Below, one piece after another: positions 1 through 8,281 of a stretch of DNA of 64,000 bases. Under the pieces are notes generated by a model, which was given only the letters and a program-made list of their open reading frames with translations, made no database searches and was not told the DNA's origin. The DNA is taken from contig NZ_JAYKOT010000003.1 in the NCBI RefSeq assembly GCF_035481615.1, forward strand, positions 1,116,001-1,180,000, read 5' to 3'. How positions within the stretch are numbered: the stretch's first letter is position 1; the number at the start of each line of letters is the position of its first letter. The position numbers and the translations under genes were made by a program. Source of the DNA: Citroniella saccharovorans (GTDB taxonomy: Bacteria > Bacillota > Clostridia > Tissierellales > Peptoniphilaceae).

Positions 1-27
1 ATTATATATAATTAATGCTTTTTCCAT
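1..27 (-). CDS. 5' end of an unidentified gene running off the left edge
   Basis: Only the first nine codons (MEKALIIYN) are inside the window. The ATG at 25-27 follows a good ribosome binding site (AAGGAG on the minus strand at about 35-40) and a plausible promoter at 58-85, and it lies downstream of the ridA terminator, so it looks like the start of a separate transcription unit. The peptide start resembles diacylglycerol-kinase-type lipid kinases, but nine residues cannot support a name. Confidence 0.4.
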
Positions 28-57
28 TTCCTATCTCCTTAATTTTTTTCTAATATA

Positions 58-85
58 ATTATACCCATAATTGTAGGTTAGTAAA
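58..85 (-). promoter_or_regulatory. candidate promoter for the gene leaving the left edge
   Basis: On the minus strand a perfect TATAAT (+ strand 58-63) lies 16 bases downstream of TTTACT (80-85), a weak -35. It sits between the ridA terminator and the partial gene, as expected for a new transcription unit. Confidence 0.4.
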
Positions 86-107
86 ATAATATATTATAAA
101 TTTGATA

Positions 108-172
108 ATCAAAAAATAAAAAAGAACTAAACTTCAATTGGAATTCTGAAAATCCAATTAAAATTTAGTTCT
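108..172 (-). terminator. intrinsic terminator after ridA
   Basis: A hairpin with outer arms AGAACTAAA / TTTAGTTCT (123-172 on the + strand, imperfect inner stem) is followed on the minus strand by a T-rich run (108-122). It closes the operon that begins at about 4.75 kb. Confidence 0.7.
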
Positions 173-197
173 CAACTTAAATTTTCTAAAAATAATC

Positions 198-572
198 CTA
201 ATATAAGCAAGTTGCTTCAATCTCAATAACTGCATCTTTTGGTAATTTAGATACTTCTACTAAAGCTCTAGCTGGTTTATGATCCTTAAAAAAGTCAGCA
301 TAAACTTCATTAATTTCTCCAAATTGTCCAATGTCTTTTACAAAAACTCCAACTCTAGCAATGTTTTCTAATTTCAAGCCAGCTCCTTCAACTATCGCAA
401 GTACATTTTCAAGAGATCTCTTTGTAGCTTCTCTAATATCAGTAACTAATTCTCCTGACTCAGGATTTATAGGAAGCTGTCCTGAAACAAGTAAAACTCC
501 TGAAGCTTTAGTAGCTTGTGAGTATGGTCCGATTGCTGCTGGTGCGTTTTTAGTTTCTATAAATTCTAACAT
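198..572 (-). CDS. ridA: RidA family 2-iminobutanoate/2-iminopropanoate deaminase
   Basis: RidA proteins (YjgF/YER057c/UK114 family) hydrolyse reactive enamine/imine intermediates released by PLP enzymes such as threonine dehydratase, forming trimers in the cytoplasm. The 124-residue length is typical. Visible family marks are the IGPYSQA motif (residues 14-20), the conserved Arg102 in PARALVEV that binds the substrate carboxylate, and Glu119 near the C-terminus, the residue that positions the catalytic water. It is the last gene of the thrE-msrAB-nadD-yqeK-rsfS-ridA run, starts two bases after the rsfS stop codon and is followed by a terminator. Family assignment is secure; the natural substrate is not shown. 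Confidence 0.93.
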   Translation of the reverse strand: MLEFIETKNAPAAIGPYSQATKASGVLLVSGQLPINPESGELVTDIREATKRSLENVLAIVEGAGLKLENIARVGVFVKDIGQFGEINEVYADFFKDHKPARALVEVSKLPKDAVIEIEATCLY

Positions 573-573
573 A

Positions 574-900
574 TTATTTTTCTCCTTCTTTATTTTCCCA
601 AAGTCTTTCTAAATCATAGTATTCTCTTTGTTCTTTAGTGAATACATGAACTATTATATCACCATAATCCAAAAGAATCCAAGTACCTTCTCTAATTCCT
701 TCAATTCCTACATGCTCATATCCTTCTTTGTAAAGTTTATCCTCTATCTCTTCTGCAATTGCCTTAGCATGATTTTGATTATTAGCAGTAGCTATAACAA
801 AATAATCACATATAGCAAGATTTTTATCAATTTCAATAATTTTTACATCTTCTGCCAATCTATCTTGGCAAGCCTTTTCTACAATATCAATTTTTCTCAA
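574..900 (-). CDS. rsfS: ribosome silencing factor RsfS
   Basis: RsfS (Iojap/YbeB family) binds ribosomal protein L14 and blocks subunit joining when nutrients are scarce. The 108-residue protein has the conserved core ICDYFVIATANN (about residues 30-41), the GIEG.REG.W stretch and the DYGDIIVHVF segment with the C-terminal YYDLERLW tail, all classic for the family. Its ATG overlaps the yqeK stop by four bases (ATGA), which implies translational coupling. The nadD-yqeK-rsfS order is conserved across Firmicutes. No unusual features. Confidence 0.95.
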   Translation of the reverse strand: MRKIDIVEKACQDRLAEDVKIIEIDKNLAICDYFVIATANNQNHAKAIAEEIEDKLYKEGYEHVGIEGIREGTWILLDYGDIIVHVFTKEQREYYDLERLWENKEGEK

Positions 901-1475
901 ATATTTCCCTCCAGTTTTTTTAATAAATAATTTCTTGACTCCAATGCCAAAGGATGTATAGTTCTATTTTCCTCTATTAAGTATATAATATTTGCATTTA
1001 AAGTCTCTAGCGTACCTAATGCTAAAGAAGTAAAAGCAGCTTTTTCAAGCTTTTCTCTCTCTTTATAAGTCCTTCCTGGTTCAAGCTTATCAGCTAAAAA
1101 AATAATATTTTCTAAATCAGAAGCCATTTGTCTACTAGTAGTATGAAATTTAATAGCATTTAAAATATCCTCATCATAAATATTAAATTTATCTCTAGCT
1201 AGTATAACTGCAAACGCTGCATGGCTAAGTTTTGGATAATTTTTAAGGTCTAAAATTTTAAATTCTTCAGTTTCAACTAAAGAATTTGAGAAGTTATCTT
1301 CTATTCCTTTTGCACAGTCGTGTAAAAGGGCTGCTATCTCAGCCTTATCTTCGTTTAATCCATAATATTTAGCAAGCTTTCTAGCGTATTCACTAACTCT
1401 AAAAATATGAGAAACTCTGGATTCTTTAATATTTTTTTTAAGAAAAGATACAATTTCTTCTTTTTTATCTACCAT
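897..1475 (-). CDS. yqeK: HD-domain hydrolase YqeK (symmetrical Ap4A hydrolase)
   Basis: YqeK enzymes are HD-domain metal-dependent hydrolases that split diadenosine tetraphosphate symmetrically into two ADP. The 192-residue sequence shows the first metal ligand in VSHIFRV (residue about 22), the HD pair in LLHDCAKG (about 51-52), a further His in LSHAAFA and one in KFHTT, matching the family pattern. It overlaps nadD by 11 bases and rsfS by four, so the three are almost certainly co-translated. The link with NadD and RsfS is conserved in Firmicutes but its physiological reason is not visible here. Confidence 0.92.
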   Translation of the reverse strand: MVDKKEEIVSFLKKNIKESRVSHIFRVSEYARKLAKYYGLNEDKAEIAALLHDCAKGIEDNFSNSLVETEEFKILDLKNYPKLSHAAFAVILARDKFNIYDEDILNAIKFHTTSRQMASDLENIIFLADKLEPGRTYKEREKLEKAAFTSLALGTLETLNANIIYLIEENRTIHPLALESRNYLLKKLEGNI

Positions 1476-2061
1476 ATAAACCTTCCTTCAAAATGAAATT
1501 AAAAACTTCACTAGGAACTTGATACCTTACCAAATTTTTATTAATTTTTAAATCACTTCTAATTTTACTTGATGAAATATCAATAAATGGAATTTGAACT
1601 AGATCAATTTCCTTTGAAAATTTCAATTGTTCCTTTTTATTTTCAATTCTGGACTTACCATCTAGGCTTCTATTTACAACTACAATTTTATTTTCTAGTA
1701 AAAAGTCTTTATAGTTATACCATTTTTCAATCTCCAAAAAAGAATCTTCACCCATAATGAAATAAAAATCGTAATCATACTTTTCCTGTAAATACCTCAT
1801 AGTAAAAAGCGAATAATTTGGTTGTTTTAAAGAAGCTTCAATATCTAAAATCTCAAATCGTAAATCATCTCTAATCGCTAAATTTACCATTTTATACCTA
1901 TTCTTAAAGTCTACCTGTAAACTGTCTTTATGGGGAGGATCATAGCTAGGAATAAAGAAGATTTTATCTAAATTTGTTTTTTCATATACAATTGAAGCTA
2001 CTATAAGGTGACCAATATGGATAGGATTGAAACTCCCTCCATAAATTCCAACCTTATTCAT
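1465..2061 (-). CDS. nadD: nicotinate-nucleotide adenylyltransferase NadD
   Basis: NadD transfers AMP from ATP to nicotinate mononucleotide, forming deamido-NAD, an essential step of NAD synthesis. The nucleotidyltransferase signature GGSFNPIHIGH lies at residues 8-18 and the second nucleotide-binding motif ISSSKIR at about 161-167. Length (198 residues) is normal. The start ATG overlaps the end of the upstream broken nicotinamidase by eight bases, so NAD salvage and NAD assembly genes are adjacent. Downstream it overlaps yqeK. Confidence 0.95.
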   Translation of the reverse strand: MNKVGIYGGSFNPIHIGHLIVASIVYEKTNLDKIFFIPSYDPPHKDSLQVDFKNRYKMVNLAIRDDLRFEILDIEASLKQPNYSLFTMRYLQEKYDYDFYFIMGEDSFLEIEKWYNYKDFLLENKIVVVNRSLDGKSRIENKKEQLKFSKEIDLVQIPFIDISSSKIRSDLKINKNLVRYQVPSEVFNFILKEGLYGR

Positions 2062-2583
2062 CTAATACTTCCATGTGTAAATTTTTTATTACATCAAATG
2101 CTTTCTCCTGAATTTCTAAATCATTAGATCCTGTTAATTTTCTATTAACATAAATTCTTGACTCAGGAGAAAAAGCCTTAGCTAAAACCATATTTGAAAT
2201 TACACAAATATTTGATACTAGGCCGCAAAACTCAATTTCATCATATTTTTTTTTCACCAATATATTCTGCGAGTTCTTTAGATCCAAACGTATATTTTAT
2301 AAATGATTTTTTTCTCCTTTAGTAAATCTTTTATAGATCCATATAATTCATGGCCTTTAGTCCCAATTATGCAGTGTTCAATTGGTAGATTATGTCCTTC
2401 ATTTGACTGTAAATAATTATCCTTGTGGGTGTCTAATGTATATACAACATCATCTCCAGCACTTAAATATTCTAACACTCTATTTTTTATAGGATCCTCT
2501 AATTCTTCTGCACCATCAAAACCTAAACTACCACTTACAAAATCATTCTGATAATCTACTACAACTAAAAGTTTACTCATCAT
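2054..2583 (-). pseudogene. pncA: frameshifted nicotinamidase/isochorismatase family gene (pncA-like)
   Basis: An isochorismatase-fold amidase, most likely nicotinamidase given its place beside nadD. The N-terminal frame (2278-2583) carries the catalytic Asp in VVDYQNDF, the metal-site stretch TLDTHKD and a His in GTKGHELY; the C-terminal frame (2054 to about 2237) carries the catalytic Cys in GLVSNICV. Between them the correct reading can be rebuilt by removing one A from the AAAA of TATAAAATATACG (near 2295), giving YKYTFGSKELAEYIGE, and one A from the A9 run at 2226-2234, giving EKKYDEIEF. Both lesions are +1 changes in A runs, so they may be sequencing errors rather than true decay. An intact gene would encode roughly 175 residues. 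Confidence 0.82.
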
Positions 2584-3502
2584 TTTCTCCTTTATCGAAA
2601 TATTTTAAATACTCCCCATAACCTTCTTCTTTCATCTTATCAAGTGGAATAAAATCAAGAGAAGCACTATTGATACAGTATCTTAAACCACCAAGTTCCT
2701 TTTTACCATCACTAAAAACATGGCCTAAATGGGAATTAGATTTTTTCCCTTTAACCTCAGTTCTTTTACGTGATAGCTTGTAATCATCTTTATATTCAAG
2801 AATGTTTTCTTCTATTGGTTTAGAAAAAGCTGGCCAACCACATCCTGATTCAAACTTATCCTTAGAAGAAAAAAGAACTTTTCTCGAAACTTTATCTACA
2901 TAAATTCCTTCCTTAAAATTATTATTATATTGGTTTTCAAATGGTCTCTCGGTAGCACCCTTCTGAGTTACATCATAGCTTAATTTGTCTAATTTTTCAA
3001 TATTTTCTTGTATTTTTAATTCCTCTGTTGTTTTAAAATCACTCAGATTAATATGGCAATATCCACCAGGATTTTTTTCTAAATAGTCTTGATGATAATC
3101 TTCAGCTTCTACTAGGTTAGAAATTTTATAAACCTCTGTAACTATAGGTTTATCATATTTATTTTTTATAGATATTATATAATTTAGTATTTTTTCCCTA
3201 TCATTTTCATCTTCATAAAATATTGCTGACCTATATTGCCTTCCCCTATCATTACCTTGTTTGTTAATGGAAGTTGGATCTACAATTCTAAAAAAATGCA
3301 TTAATAGATCCTCTAAAGAAACTTTTTTTTCATCATAAACTACTTCTACAGTTTCTGCATGGTCCGTTTTATAAAGGTTTCTATATTCAGTTTCAGAAGT
3401 TGTTCCATTTGCATAAACAGCTCTTGTAGCCAAAACTCCTTCAACTTTTTTAAAATATGCTTGTGTTCCCCAAAAGCATCCTGCTGCAAAATAAATTTTC
3501 AT
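2573..3502 (-). CDS. msrAB: bifunctional methionine sulfoxide reductase MsrAB
   Basis: Repairs oxidised methionine: the A domain reduces the S-epimer and the B domain the R-epimer of methionine sulfoxide. The N-terminal MsrA domain has GCFWG with catalytic Cys9; the MsrB domain contains the SGCGWPAF motif and the catalytic Cys276 in RYCINS. The order A then B and 309-residue length match the fused enzymes of many Firmicutes. The two CxxC zinc motifs of stand-alone MsrB are absent, as is usual in the fused form. No signal peptide, so it acts in the cytoplasm. It overlaps the pncA-like gene by 11 bases. Confidence 0.95.
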   Translation of the reverse strand: MKIYFAAGCFWGTQAYFKKVEGVLATRAVYANGTTSETEYRNLYKTDHAETVEVVYDEKKVSLEDLLMHFFRIVDPTSINKQGNDRGRQYRSAIFYEDENDREKILNYIISIKNKYDKPIVTEVYKISNLVEAEDYHQDYLEKNPGGYCHINLSDFKTTEELKIQENIEKLDKLSYDVTQKGATERPFENQYNNNFKEGIYVDKVSRKVLFSSKDKFESGCGWPAFSKPIEENILEYKDDYKLSRKRTEVKGKKSNSHLGHVFSDGKKELGGLRYCINSASLDFIPLDKMKEEGYGEYLKYFDKGENDE

Positions 3503-3515
3503 CTTTATCCTTTCT

Positions 3516-3980
3516 TTAATTTTTCCTAAATCTATTTAAAATTAAATCTACATTAGATTTTATACCCATACTAACTATAATTCCACAAGCTAAGAGTCCC
3601 GCTGTTGCTATAGCATAAATTCCTCTTAGAAAAGCTTCGTTATAATTTTCCATAACAATGTTATACATAGTAAAGTATAAACTCATTCCAGGAACAAGTG
3701 GAATTATACTAGGAATTATATAAACAGTGGATGGTAATTTATGCTTTTTAGAAAAAAATATAGCCATAGTTCCAATAGTTAGTGAGGCTAAAAATACTCC
3801 AAGATATTCTTTATCAATACTTCTTAATAAGGAATAAATAATCCATGAGACTCCACCAGTTAATCCAACTGCTAGAAGTGATCTAGGCGGAATATTATAG
3901 GCGTAAGCAAAAGAAACAACAGAAATCGCCATAATAACAAATTCAAAAATAATATCCATTTTATGCTCCAAAAAATACAT
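3516..3980 (-). CDS. threonine/serine exporter family protein, small subunit (ThrE_2/YjjB type)
   Basis: A 154-residue integral membrane protein with five or so hydrophobic segments, including an N-terminal helix in FEFVIMAISVVSFAYAYN and the conserved PRSLLAVGLTGGVSWIIY and IIPLVPGMSLYF stretches, matching the DUF3815/ThrE_2 half of split threonine/serine exporters. It works with the larger ThrE-type partner encoded directly upstream, whose reading frame overlaps this one by 20 bases. In fused ThrE proteins the two halves form one polypeptide. Exported substrate (threonine, serine, or succinate as for YjjPB) cannot be decided from sequence. Confidence 0.88.
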   Translation of the reverse strand: MYFLEHKMDIIFEFVIMAISVVSFAYAYNIPPRSLLAVGLTGGVSWIIYSLLRSIDKEYLGVFLASLTIGTMAIFFSKKHKLPSTVYIIPSIIPLVPGMSLYFTMYNIVMENYNEAFLRGIYAIATAGLLACGIIVSMGIKSNVDLILNRFRKN

Positions 3981-4746
3981 TTAGTTTAATCATTATACCA
4001 ACACCAAGGGCAAGAGCAATAGCTACAAAAATTGCATGAATAAATCCCACCATTCCACTAACCATATCCCCATTCATTATATCTCTTACAGCATTCGTCA
4101 AAGAAAGGCCTGGAAAAAGAATCAAAATAGAACCAACAATTACATTTTCTACCTTATCAATTAAGTTAAGTCTAGAAAATATAAGAGCGAAAATTGTAGC
4201 AATTAGACCACCAATTAAAGTTTCCATAAAATATTTTCTTCCACCAGCTCTTGTAACTCTTAAGAAAATTTGGCTAATAATAGTTGCAAAAAAGGCTGCC
4301 AAGAAGTCTTTAAAGCTTCTGCCTATAGTAAGTGTAAAAAGAGAGCAGCCTAATGCAGACATTATAGTTTTTTTATATTCACTAATTTCTTCAGAATTAA
4401 TAATTTTTTCAAGTAAACTTTCTGCTAAATCTAGATTCATACTTGAACTTACAAATTCTCTTGATAAGCTATTTATTAGAGAAACCTTTTCTAGATTAAC
4501 CTTCCTATCCTTAACTTTTTTTATAGCTGTGTAGGCCTTATTTTCATAATAAAATGTAATTAGTATAGATGAGTAAGTAAATACACACTCAGCTTCAGAA
4601 ATATTTTTATTGGAATTTAAAATTCTTTCAACTGTATCTTCCGCCCTATATATTTCTGCTCCATTAATTATCATCTCGTTTCCAGCTTTAATTGAAAGTT
4701 TCATAAGTTTTTCTGCATCTTCAACTGATAATACTCTAATAGCCAT
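3961..4746 (-). CDS. threonine/serine exporter family protein, large subunit (ThrE/YjjP type, DUF1212)
   Basis: The 261-residue protein has a cytoplasmic N-terminal domain (residues 1-115, with the NGAEIYRAEDTVERI motif that typifies DUF1212) followed by membrane helices containing GGLIATIFALIFSRL and the SILILFPGLSLTNAVRDIMNGD signature. It pairs with the small subunit immediately downstream (20-base overlap) as a two-component exporter of the ThrE superfamily. It is the first gene of the operon that continues through msrAB to ridA. The start has a clear site GAAAGGAGAGG on the minus strand just ahead of ATG. Confidence 0.9.
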   Translation of the reverse strand: MAIRVLSVEDAEKLMKLSIKAGNEMIINGAEIYRAEDTVERILNSNKNISEAECVFTYSSILITFYYENKAYTAIKKVKDRKVNLEKVSLINSLSREFVSSSMNLDLAESLLEKIINSEEISEYKKTIMSALGCSLFTLTIGRSFKDFLAAFFATIISQIFLRVTRAGGRKYFMETLIGGLIATIFALIFSRLNLIDKVENVIVGSILILFPGLSLTNAVRDIMNGDMVSGMVGFIHAIFVAIALALGVGIMIKLNVFFGA

Positions 4747-4831
4747 TTTCCTCTCCTTTCCTATATAATAGCATATTTTATGCCTAAAAATAAATGGAAA
4801 TTCAATAATGTAATTATAAATAAATTTTTTA

Positions 4832-4886
4832 TTAAAAAACTGACCTCCGTTAGTTAGTTTTTTGGTCTAACTTTTGGGGGTCAGTT
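4832..4886 (-). terminator. intrinsic terminator after the feo operon
   Basis: Arms AACTGACC / GGTCAGTT (838-845 and 879-886 of the 4 kb block) with a small nested GTTAG/CTAAC hairpin in the loop, followed on the minus strand by TTTTTT. It lies downstream of the Cys-rich FeoB-associated gene and ahead of the thrE operon. Confidence 0.65.
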
Positions 4887-4907
4887 CACTAAGCCCGAGT
4901 TTAAATT

Positions 4908-5072
4908 TTATTTTTTCCCTTGACAAGAATTTTTATAAACGCATCCACTACATCCACAAGAGCAGGAATTATTCTTTTTATCTTTTCTTATTTTTCTTAT
5001 AATTAAAAATATAATAAGAATTAATATACTAATAACTAAAATATTTCCTAAATTGTCTAAAATAAAATCCAT
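4908..5072 (-). CDS. FeoB-associated Cys-rich membrane protein (54 residues)
   Basis: A small gene whose ATG abuts the feoB stop codon (TAA then ATG with no spacer). The 54-residue product has one membrane helix (about residues 9-26, rich in Ile/Leu), a basic stretch RKIRKDKKNN, then a Cys cluster CSCGCSGCVYKNSC (about residues 37-50). This is the layout of the FeoB-associated Cys-rich membrane protein family found next to feoB in many anaerobes, thought to help ferrous iron transfer. Tight coupling to feoB supports a role in the same transporter; direct function is not established. A terminator follows. Confidence 0.88.
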   Translation of the reverse strand: MDFILDNLGNILVISILILIIFLIIRKIRKDKKNNSCSCGCSGCVYKNSCQGKK

Positions 5073-7463
5073 TTAAGCCTCAACTTTCTTTAAAACTTTT
5101 CTTTCTCTTCCTCCAAAAGCTATGAAAAGTGCTGTAATTAAAACTACTGCAATTGCAATAACAGTCAAAGCATCAAATCTGCCCATAGTAAAGAATAGTC
5201 CTAATCTATAGAAAGAGAAAGCTACCAAATATGCAAAAGTCGTTTCATATAAAACTGCAAATAGTGTCCATCTTAAGTCGTTCATCTCTCTTCTTATAGC
5301 TCCAACAGCAGCAAAACATGGTATGCATAGAAGATTAAATATTAAAAATGAATAAGCTGCAAGTGGTGTAAATATATTTCTAACATTTTCCCAAACTTGC
5401 CATCCATTTTCAGCAACCTCATCAAAACCTCCAAAAACAACTCCGAAAGTTGATACAATGTTTTCTTTTGCTATTAAACCAGTTATTGTAGCTACAGCTC
5501 CTTGCCAATGTCCCCATCCAAGAGGTTTGAATATAAATGCAATAACTTTACCAAATTGAGCAAGAATTGAATTTTCCATTGCTACTTCTCCAAAACTTCC
5601 ATTTTCAAATCCAAAACTTGTACCAGCCCAAACTAAAATAGTAGCCAGCATAATTATAGTTGCTGCCTTTACAACAAAAGCTTTTGATCTATCTATAGCT
5701 GATTTTATTACTCTTGTTAACTTAGGAAGATGATAATTAGGAAGTTCCATTATATATGGAGCTACTTTTCCCTTAAATCGTCTAGTATTTTTAAGAATTA
5801 GGCCCGAAACAACTACTGCTAAAACGCCAAGAATATAACTTGAAATTGCAACCCAACTTGATTCTCCAAAAACTGCACCTGATATTAAAGCAATAACAGG
5901 AAGTTTTGCTCCACAAGGAATAAATGATGTTGTAATAATAGTCATTCTTTTATCTTTTTCATTCTCTATTGTTCTTGAAGCAAGAATACCTGGAACTGAA
6001 CAACCAGTACCTATTAACATTGGAATAAATGATTTTCCTGAAAGTCCAAATTTCCTAAAAATTTTATCCATTATAAATGAAATTCTAGCCATATATCCAC
6101 AAGCTTCTAAAAATGCTAAGAATAAAAATAATACAAACATTTGAGGAAGAAATCCTAGTACAGCACCAACACCAGCTACAATTCCATTTATTACTAGATC
6201 TCTTAAAACTTCTGATACATTAATTTTTTCTAGAAATCTACTTAATACAATTGGAATACCTTCAATAAATGTTCCATAATCTTTAGGATCAGGCTCACTT
6301 ACTTCTTTCATTTTTTCATAATCTTCATAAGAATAGGATTTTACTTCTTCTATCTCACCCTTATCATCACGGTGATTAACATCTAATTTAAGATTATTTT
6401 TGTTAGCTTCACTTAAACTATTTTTTTCAAAATATTCTTCAAAAGTGCCAACAACTTCATCCGCTCTAGTAAATTCTTCGCTAGCATCATCATATGCTTC
6501 TCTGCCTCTTCCAAATAGGAAAAATCCATCCGCAAATAGTCCATCATTTACGAAATCAGTCGCTCTTGTACCAACTGTTGAAATAGAAACATAATATACT
6601 AAAAACATTATAATAAAGAATATAGGTAAAGCTAAAAATCTATTCATAATAAACTTATCTATTTTTTCGCTAAATGTACTTTTTCCATTATTTGAATATA
6701 CCAAGGAACCTTTTACTAATTGTTCAATTTGATTATATCTTGAGTCTGCAATTAAAGCAGCTGAGTCGTCATCGTATTTTTTTTCAATTTTACTTATTAA
6801 ATCTTCAATATTTTTATAATCTTCGCTACTTAGATTTAATTTTGGTCTAATTTTATCATCATGTTCAATTAATTTAATTGAATAATATCTTTTTAATTTT
6901 TCCTCTTTATCGATAAATTTAGATATTTCCTCAATTAAATTTTCAATATCGTCATTAAATGTATGAATTCTCTTATTCTCTGTCCCTTTTAAAGATATCG
7001 CAATATCCATAAGTTTATCTATGTTTTCACCATTTAATGCTGATATTTTAATCATTGGATAAGATAATATTTTTGATAATTTTTCTTCATCTATACTAAT
7101 CCTATCTTTAATCATCGCATCGTGAAAATTAATCGCAAGTACCATAGGCACGCCTAGCTCAGATAATTGTGAAGTTAAGTACAAGTTTCTCTCAAAATTA
7201 GTTCCATCTATTATGTTAATAACTACATCGGGTTTTTCTTCAACTATATAGTCTCTTGTTATTATCTCCTCTGATGAATAAGGAGAAAGTGAGTAAATGC
7301 CTGGAAGGTCAATAATTTCAACGCTGTGATCTGTTTTTAACTTTCCTGATTTTTTTTCAACAGTAACACCAGGCCAGTTTCCTACATATTGGTTTGAGCC
7401 TGTAATTGAATTAAATAAGGTAGTTTTCCCAGAATTAGGATTTCCTACTAATGCAATTTTCAT
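5073..7463 (-). CDS. feoB: ferrous iron transport protein B
   Basis: FeoB is the inner-membrane Fe(II) transporter with an N-terminal G-protein domain. G1 GNPNSGKTT is at residues 7-15, switch/G3 DLPGIYSLSPYS at about 53-64 and the G4-like NFHDA near 115-119. The membrane part contains the Gate motifs, seen as IGTGCSVPGILASRTI and TSFIPCGAKLPV with the conserved Cys residues. An acidic loop of roughly 90 residues (about 305-395, rich in Asp/Glu/Tyr) separates the first helix from the rest, a known insertion in clostridial FeoB. 796 residues is at the large end for the family. Encoded between feoA and the Cys-rich peptide gene. Confidence 0.97.
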   Translation of the reverse strand: MKIALVGNPNSGKTTLFNSITGSNQYVGNWPGVTVEKKSGKLKTDHSVEIIDLPGIYSLSPYSSEEIITRDYIVEEKPDVVINIIDGTNFERNLYLTSQLSELGVPMVLAINFHDAMIKDRISIDEEKLSKILSYPMIKISALNGENIDKLMDIAISLKGTENKRIHTFNDDIENLIEEISKFIDKEEKLKRYYSIKLIEHDDKIRPKLNLSSEDYKNIEDLISKIEKKYDDDSAALIADSRYNQIEQLVKGSLVYSNNGKSTFSEKIDKFIMNRFLALPIFFIIMFLVYYVSISTVGTRATDFVNDGLFADGFFLFGRGREAYDDASEEFTRADEVVGTFEEYFEKNSLSEANKNNLKLDVNHRDDKGEIEEVKSYSYEDYEKMKEVSEPDPKDYGTFIEGIPIVLSRFLEKINVSEVLRDLVINGIVAGVGAVLGFLPQMFVLFLFLAFLEACGYMARISFIMDKIFRKFGLSGKSFIPMLIGTGCSVPGILASRTIENEKDKRMTIITTSFIPCGAKLPVIALISGAVFGESSWVAISSYILGVLAVVVSGLILKNTRRFKGKVAPYIMELPNYHLPKLTRVIKSAIDRSKAFVVKAATIIMLATILVWAGTSFGFENGSFGEVAMENSILAQFGKVIAFIFKPLGWGHWQGAVATITGLIAKENIVSTFGVVFGGFDEVAENGWQVWENVRNIFTPLAAYSFLIFNLLCIPCFAAVGAIRREMNDLRWTLFAVLYETTFAYLVAFSFYRLGLFFTMGRFDALTVIAIAVVLITALFIAFGGRERKVLKKVEA

Positions 7464-7465
7464 AT

Positions 7466-7687
7466 TTATTTCACCTCAATATTCTCAGCTTCTTTTTTTC
7501 TAATACTCATAGAGTAGTTTCTTAATTTTAATTGAATTGGATCACCAAGTGGAGCAAATCTTTCAATTTTAATTTTTGTTCCCTTTGTAATTCCCATGTC
7601 CATTAATTTTCTTTTATTGGCTCCCTTGCCGTGAAGCCTTATAACCTCAGATTCAGAACCGACTGAAAGTTCGGATAAAAATTTCAT
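7466..7687 (-). CDS. feoA: ferrous iron transport protein A
   Basis: A 73-residue SH3-like FeoA domain protein that supports FeoB-mediated Fe(II) uptake in the cytoplasm. Recognisable features are the central GANKRKLMDMGITKGTKI stretch and the terminal region KLRNYSMSIRKKEAENI, where the R.yslSIR.xEAe pattern is standard. It is the first gene of the feoA-feoB-Cys-rich operon and is separated from feoB by two bases. The promoter lies in the divergent region shared with the DtxR-type regulator. Confidence 0.95.
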   Translation of the reverse strand: MKFLSELSVGSESEVIRLHGKGANKRKLMDMGITKGTKIKIERFAPLGDPIQLKLRNYSMSIRKKEAENIEVK

Positions 7688-7728
7688 ATAAACACCTTCT
7701 TTCTAGTTAGGCACACATAGCTGTTTCT

Positions 7729-7757
7729 AGTTTACAAAATTTAAAATAAAAAGTCAA
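7729..7757 (-). promoter_or_regulatory. candidate feoA promoter
   Basis: Minus-strand TTGACT (752-757 of the 7 kb block) and TAAACT (729-734) are separated by exactly 17 bases. The start site would fall about 35 bases upstream of the feoA ATG. Two CTAGTT direct repeats (7703-7708 and 7727-7732) sit in and just downstream of the -10 region and could be regulator contacts. Confidence 0.55.
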
Positions 7758-7763
7758 CACTTT

Positions 7764-7778
7764 TGATAAATATTATCA
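7764..7778. promoter_or_regulatory. Fur-box-like palindrome between feoA and the DtxR-type regulator
   Basis: The 15-base sequence TGATAAATATTATCA has perfect 6-base arms TGATAA/TTATCA and differs at one position from the classic 7-1-7 Fur box TGATAATnATTATCA. It lies six bases upstream of the feoA -35 and about 50 bases ahead of the regulator start. A role in iron-dependent control is inferred from position and sequence; which protein binds (Fur-like or the neighbouring DtxR-like regulator) is unknown. Confidence 0.45.
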
Positions 7779-7826
7779 TTAAATATGAAATATATATGCT
7801 ATACTCTTTTTAAGGGAGTGAAAGCA

Positions 7827-8195
7827 TTGAAAAGAAATGAGTCAAAAGAAGATTATCTAGAAGCGATTCTAGTTCTAAAAGAGCAAAATAAAGAAGTTGG
7901 GCAGATAGATATAGCTAAATATCTTGATTTTTCAAAACCAAGTGTTTCATTAGCCATGAAAAACTTATCAGAAGGCGACCTAATTGAAATTAAAACAAAT
8001 GGAAGTATTGACTTTAAAGAAAAAGGTTATGAAATCGCAAAAGAAGTCTACGAAAGGCACACTATTCTAAGAAGCTTTCTAATAAAACTTGGAGTGAGCT
8101 TTAAAAATGCAGATACAGATGCTTGTCAAATTGAATATGTAATAAGTAATGAAAGTTTTGAAAAAATAAAAAAACTATACAAATCGCTTGAATAA
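7827..8195 (+). CDS. DtxR/MntR-family metal-dependent transcriptional regulator
   Basis: A 122-residue winged-helix repressor of the DtxR/IdeR/MntR family. SKEDYLEAILVL (Asp9, Glu12) is the N-terminal metal-site motif, followed by the helix-turn-helix DIAKYLDFSKPSVSLAMKNL and the dimer region ERHTILRSFLIKLGV. In the second ligand cluster DACQIEYVIS the usual His of the CxxEH motif is replaced by Tyr. The start chosen is TTG at 7827, preceded by AAGGGAG; the longer ATG start at 7785 adds residues with no family similarity. Divergent from feoAB, so it probably senses Fe(II) or Mn(II) and controls iron uptake. No C-terminal SH3/FeoA-like domain, as in MntR. Confidence 0.88.
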   Translation: MKRNESKEDYLEAILVLKEQNKEVGQIDIAKYLDFSKPSVSLAMKNLSEGDLIEIKTNGSIDFKEKGYEIAKEVYERHTILRSFLIKLGVSFKNADTDACQIEYVISNESFEKIKKLYKSLE

Positions 8196-8248
8196 AAAAA
8201 ATTATCCCCTAGAAAGTAATAATTTTACTTTAGGGGAAGTTTTTTTAT
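8194..8248 (+). terminator. bidirectional intrinsic terminator
   Basis: Hairpin with arms TCCCCTA..AAGTA and TACTTTAGGGGA (8205-8237), followed by TTTTTTT on the + strand (after the regulator) and preceded by AAAAAAAA, which gives a T run on the minus strand for the convergent histidine kinase gene. Confidence 0.8.
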
Positions 8249-8281
8249 TTATAATCTGTTCTCTAATAAAATAAAAAACAT

